A stretch of DNA of 17,995 bases, from the NCBI GenBank assembly GCA_047639575.1, contig JBLIOB010000060.1, positions 1 through 17,995 of the forward strand, in the 5' to 3' direction. The position numbers were made by a program, and so were the translations under genes. Within the stretch, counting starts at the first letter, position 1, and each line of letters opens with the position of its first letter. Shown here in pieces: positions 16,067-17,995 of this stretch. A model generated the notes under the pieces. That model was not told the origin of the DNA, did not search any database, and saw nothing but the letters and a program-made list of their open reading frames with translations. Source of the DNA: JBLIOB01 sp047639575. Lineage in GTDB: Bacteria > Bacteroidota > Bacteroidia > Flavobacteriales_D > Parvicellaceae.

Positions 16067-16471
16067 CTCATCATATGCCATCTGAAGATTTTCTGAGATC
16101 ATCTCTGCAGCTCTTCCTTCGATGTGGTGTCTTTCGATGAAGTGCACCAATTTACCATCTTTAAATAATCCCATACTTGGAGATGACGGAGGGTAAGGAA
16201 GTGTATATTTTCTTGCTTGATTTACTGCATCTGTATCAACACCAGCAAAAACCGTTACTAAATGATCTGGTTTCTTATCGTGATCTGAAGACATCTTTGC
16301 AGCAGGCCTAGCATTTGCAGCAGCACATCCACATACAGAGTTAATTACCAATAAAGTGGTTCCTGATCTTTCATTAATTGCTTGGTCAACTTCATCAGCT
16401 GTTACCAATTGTTCAAATCCTGCACTTGTCAGGTCCTCCTTCATGGGAGCTACTAATTCTGGTGGATACAT
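16058..16471 (-). CDS. BrxA/BrxB family bacilliredoxin (YphP/YqiW-like)
   Basis: A small thioredoxin-like protein of 137 aa, close to the ~144 aa of the Bacillus family. The signature is INSVCGCAAANARPA, with a CxC active site (C47, C49), followed by PSSPSMGLFKDGKLVHFIERHHIEGR, which matches the C-terminal half of the family. In Firmicutes these proteins remove bacillithiol from oxidised protein thiols. Whether this organism makes bacillithiol cannot be seen here, so the physiological thiol is inference. The start ATG 16471 (MYPPELVAPMKEDL) matches the family N-terminus. Upstream is a repeat-filled gap; downstream is a HAD phosphatase 36 bp away. Confidence 0.93.
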   Translation of the reverse strand: MYPPELVAPMKEDLTSAGFEQLVTADEVDQAINERSGTTLLVINSVCGCAAANARPAAKMSSDHDKKPDHLVTVFAGVDTDAVNQARKYTLPYPPSSPSMGLFKDGKLVHFIERHHIEGRAAEMISENLQMAYDEFC

Positions 16472-16584
16472 AATTTCTTGTTTTTAGAGTAACAAAGCTA
16501 GTACTTAAAAGTTCAATGCGGAAAGGATAAAGGTGAAAGTTTTAGCTAAGCGCACTACTGCAAGGAATCCTTCATAATTCAGTG

Positions 16585-16675
16585 TTCTTGTCTGTCCACT
16601 TTTCGAAAGTTTCACTTTCTCATTTTCCGCTAAAAACCTTCGCAATTTGCTTCGGTCTTCGGAAAGGGACAAGAA
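16585..16675 (+). repeat. Inverted-end repeat element, copy A
   Basis: Bounded by TTCTTGTC (16585-16592) and GACAAGAA (16668-16675). It contains the inner hairpin GAAAGT-TTC-ACTTTC (16605-16619) and the CTTCGGTCTTCGG region. It is closely similar along its whole length to copy B, 139-140 bp away. Its REP-like tail at 16698-16723 has lost the central palindrome: AAGTCCTTC is followed by GATTTATAATGG. Confidence 0.7.
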
Positions 16676-16678
16676 GAG

Positions 16679-16693
16679 TCTCGATATACGAGA
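16679..16693. repeat. Small hairpin between element A and its REP remnant
   Basis: TCTCG-ATATA-CGAGA is a 5-bp stem with a 5-nt loop. The matching position of copy B (TCTCGTTGTTCGGGGG, from 16818) keeps TCTCG but has mutated the other arm, so the stem is only partly conserved. Confidence 0.45.
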
Positions 16694-16723
16694 AATAAAG
16701 TCCTTCTTGCTGATTTATAATGG

Positions 16724-16815
16724 CTTCTTGTCTGTCCCCTTTTTCGAAAGTTTCACTTTCTCATTTCCCCCTAAAACCTTTGCAATTTCTTCGGTCTTCG
16801 GAGAGGGACAAGAAG
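16724..16815 (+). repeat. Inverted-end repeat element, copy B
   Basis: A 92-bp element with perfect 9-bp inverted ends CTTCTTGTC (16724-16732) and GACAAGAAG (16807-16815), and inner hairpin GAAAGT-TTC-ACTTTC (16746-16760). It is the best-preserved copy and leads into an intact REP-like palindrome. Confidence 0.72.
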
Positions 16816-16837
16816 TGTCTCGTTGTTCGGGGGTATA

Positions 16838-16869
16838 AAGTCCTTCCCTTAGGGAAGGATTTAGGATGG
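16838..16869 (+). repeat. REP-like palindromic repeat, copy 2, downstream of tadA
   Basis: Contains a perfect 8-bp inverted repeat, TCCTTCCC-TTA-GGGAAGGA (16841-16859), followed by ATTTAGGATGG. It matches 30 of 32 bases upstream of dnaG. It begins within 36 bp of the tadA stop, so it would be transcribed as a hairpin in the tadA 3' end, though without a U-tract. Confidence 0.75.
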
Positions 16870-16873
16870 GCCC

Positions 16874-17320
16874 CTACCTTTTTTTAGCAAAAAACGCCTT
16901 AATCAATTGTCCACATTCTTCTTCCAATATTCCACCTTCAACTTCTGTGGAAGGATGAAGTACGTTTTCCGACAATCTTTTATAGCCTCTTCGTTCATCA
17001 GGTGCACCATATATAACTTTCCCGATTCTTGTCCAGAAACTTGCCCCTGCACACATTACACACGGTTCAAGTGTTACGTAAAGCGTACATTCATTGAGGT
17101 ATTTATTTCCTAAATATTCAGAAGCTGAAGTAAATGCTTGCATCTCTGCATGGGCTGTGAAGTCGTTGAGTCGTTCTGTATAATTGTGAGCTCTAGCTAT
17201 AATTTTGTTCTTACAAACGATAACCGCACCAACTGGAACTTCGTCCATTTCAAAAGCTTTTTGAGCCTCGATCAATGCTTGACGCATAAAATGATCATCT
17301 CCGAGAGGTTGAATTTCCAT
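16874..17320 (-). CDS. tadA: tRNA-specific adenosine deaminase TadA
   Basis: Deaminates A34 to inosine in the wobble position of tRNA-Arg(ACG), an essential decoding step. Length 148 aa is normal. The cytidine/deoxycytidylate-deaminase zinc site is complete: HAEMQA (H57, catalytic E59) and PCVMC (C87, C90). VPVGAVIVCKN and N46 in RAHNYTERLND fit the TadA substrate pocket. The start MEIQPLGDDHFMRQALIEAQ agrees with the family. A nucleoside deaminase of a related family is the only alternative, but PCVMCAGA and YGAPDERRG favour TadA. It diverges from the adhesin-like gene with 62 bp between start codons, and ends next to palindromic repeats. Confidence 0.93.
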   Translation of the reverse strand: MEIQPLGDDHFMRQALIEAQKAFEMDEVPVGAVIVCKNKIIARAHNYTERLNDFTAHAEMQAFTSASEYLGNKYLNECTLYVTLEPCVMCAGASFWTRIGKVIYGAPDERRGYKRLSENVLHPSTEVEGGILEEECGQLIKAFFAKKR

Positions 17321-17324
17321 GATG

Positions 17325-17332
17325 TAAAGGTA
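17325..17332 (-). promoter_or_regulatory. Weak candidate -7 element for tadA
   Basis: Reading the minus strand, TACCTTTA matches TAnnTTTG at 7 of 8 consensus positions counted with Ns. It lies only 4 bp before the tadA ATG, similar in placement to the element before plsC. No -33 TTG is seen, so this is tentative. Confidence 0.2.
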
Positions 17333-17382
17333 GGTTTTTGGCGTGATTGTTTCTTTTACATAGACACTTAAAAAATTTATTT

Positions 17383-17995
17383 ATGATTAAAATTCTACCA
17401 ACAATTTTATTGGTACTTGTCTCTACCTCTGTTTTTGCAACTCATTTAATGGGAGGCGAGATTACCGCTAAACAAACTGCCGTTCTACAATATGAAGTAA
17501 ATATGGTTTTGTATCGAGATACGGATGGGATCAGTATGGATCAAGATCAATCTTTTTCGATATTCAATGAGTGGGGACAACTAGTTGCAAGCTATGATTT
17601 TGATTATCAAGCTAGTATATCTGGTAGTCAAGTGGTAGGCTTTCCATGTGGCGTACAGCCTTATTATTTCCAGCTTGAAATAACACTTCCGTCAAGTGGG
17701 AAGTACCTAATTTCTTGGGCAGACTGCTGTCGAAATGAGGCGATTATTAATTTGAGTTACCCTCTAAATGATAACATGTATCTAAGCACTGAACTAACGG
17801 TTTATTCATCATTTCATAACTCAACTCCTGAATTTCTTTCACCTCCTGTGGTTTACTTGCCAGCATATACTCATTGGCAATACAACCCATTACCAGTAGA
17901 TACTGATGGAGATTCTTTACACTGGGAAATCGATGAAGTGTATAGAAATATGGACGGTGTTTCTTCAGATAATTGGGTATATCCATGTAACGGAT
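17383..17995 (+). CDS. N-terminus of a secreted adhesin-like surface protein, cut by right window edge
   Basis: An open frame from ATG 17383 runs to the window end (204 codons visible, no stop). It starts with a signal peptide (MIKILPTILLVLVSTSVFA) followed directly by THLMGGEITAKQ. The pattern H(L/I)xGGE, then YEVNMVLYRD ... FPCGVQPYYFQLEI ... SWADCCRNEAIINL is typical, from memory, of the N-terminus of very large Bacteroidota surface proteins. Those often carry many PKD or Ig-like domains and a C-terminal T9SS/gliding-motility-type sorting domain. Here the C-terminus is outside the window, so secretion route and total length are inference. Paired cysteines (CC in ADCCRN, plus FPCG and YPCNG) suggest disulphides in an exported protein. 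Confidence 0.85.
   Translation, partial: MIKILPTILLVLVSTSVFATHLMGGEITAKQTAVLQYEVNMVLYRDTDGISMDQDQSFSIFNEWGQLVASYDFDYQASISGSQVVGFPCGVQPYYFQLEITLPSSGKYLISWADCCRNEAIINLSYPLNDNMYLSTELTVYSSFHNSTPEFLSPPVVYLPAYTHWQYNPLPVDTDGDSLHWEIDEVYRNMDGVSSDNWVYPCNG

Larger units (their letters stand above)
16472..16873. other. 402-bp non-coding gap filled with palindromic repeats
   Basis: No credible gene lies between tadA and the bacilliredoxin. An open frame at 16647-16838 (+) simply runs through the repeats. From about 16585 to 16869 the DNA is two tandem ~140-bp composite repeat units, listed separately. The remaining ~113 bp next to brx holds AAGGAATCCTT (16562-16572), perhaps the worn tail of a further unit. 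The brx promoter should lie within 16472-16584, but I cannot pick a convincing element. Confidence 0.7.

Noticed and set aside
16647..16838. 63-aa open frame on the + strand in the tadA-brx gap
   Set aside because: It runs through two copies of a non-coding repeat and its peptide only mirrors the repeat; no start context or family resemblance.

Overview
The window reads as chromosomal DNA from a member of the Bacteroidota, most likely a marine-type Flavobacteriales. I infer this from AT-rich sequence, weak or absent Shine-Dalgarno sites, a TAnnTTTG-type promoter element, two very large secreted proteins with C-terminal type IX secretion (T9SS) sorting domains, the N-terminus of a third surface protein of a type common in this phylum, and a DnaG whose zinc-finger ligands are all replaced. 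Genus cannot be assigned from this sequence alone.

Layout. Positions 1-3981 (+): the 3' part of rlmN (23S rRNA/tRNA A2503-type methyltransferase, entering from the left edge), a secreted 505-aa protein of unknown function, a long-chain polyprenyl diphosphate synthase, and a small MORN-like repeat lipoprotein that overlaps the synthase by 4 bp. Positions 4019-10800 (-): two tandem paralogous ~1,120-aa T9SS cargo proteins with a central PKD-like domain. Positions 10978-12999 (+): dnaG. Positions 13272-14243 (-): trpS. Positions 14347-15367 (+): a plsC-like acyltransferase and gatC, overlapping by 11 bp. Positions 15356-17320 (-): tadA, then a 402-bp repeat-filled gap, a BrxA/BrxB-type bacilliredoxin and a HAD phosphatase. 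The HAD gene overlaps gatC tail to tail by 12 bp. From 17383 (+) a secreted adhesin-like gene runs off the right edge.

Most genes are housekeeping: tRNA/rRNA modification and aminoacylation (rlmN, tadA, trpS, gatC), replication (dnaG), isoprenoid-quinone side chain (polyprenyl synthase) and phospholipid synthesis (plsC). Surface and secreted genes are interspersed among them. No tRNA, rRNA, CRISPR array, transposase, phage gene or defence system is visible.

The main unexplained structure is in the non-coding DNA. The tadA-brx gap holds two tandem ~140-bp units. Each consists of a ~91-bp block bounded by inverted CTTCTTGTC/GACAAGAAG ends, a short hairpin region in which copy A has a clear stem, and a palindromic REP-like tail. 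A shortened relative of the block lies between dnaG and trpS, and a near-identical REP tail lies just upstream of dnaG. The dnaG-trpS gap also holds two abutting hairpins and a 15-bp tandem repeat. Together these look like a dispersed palindromic or MITE-like repeat family. I see no convincing new enzymatic system in the window.
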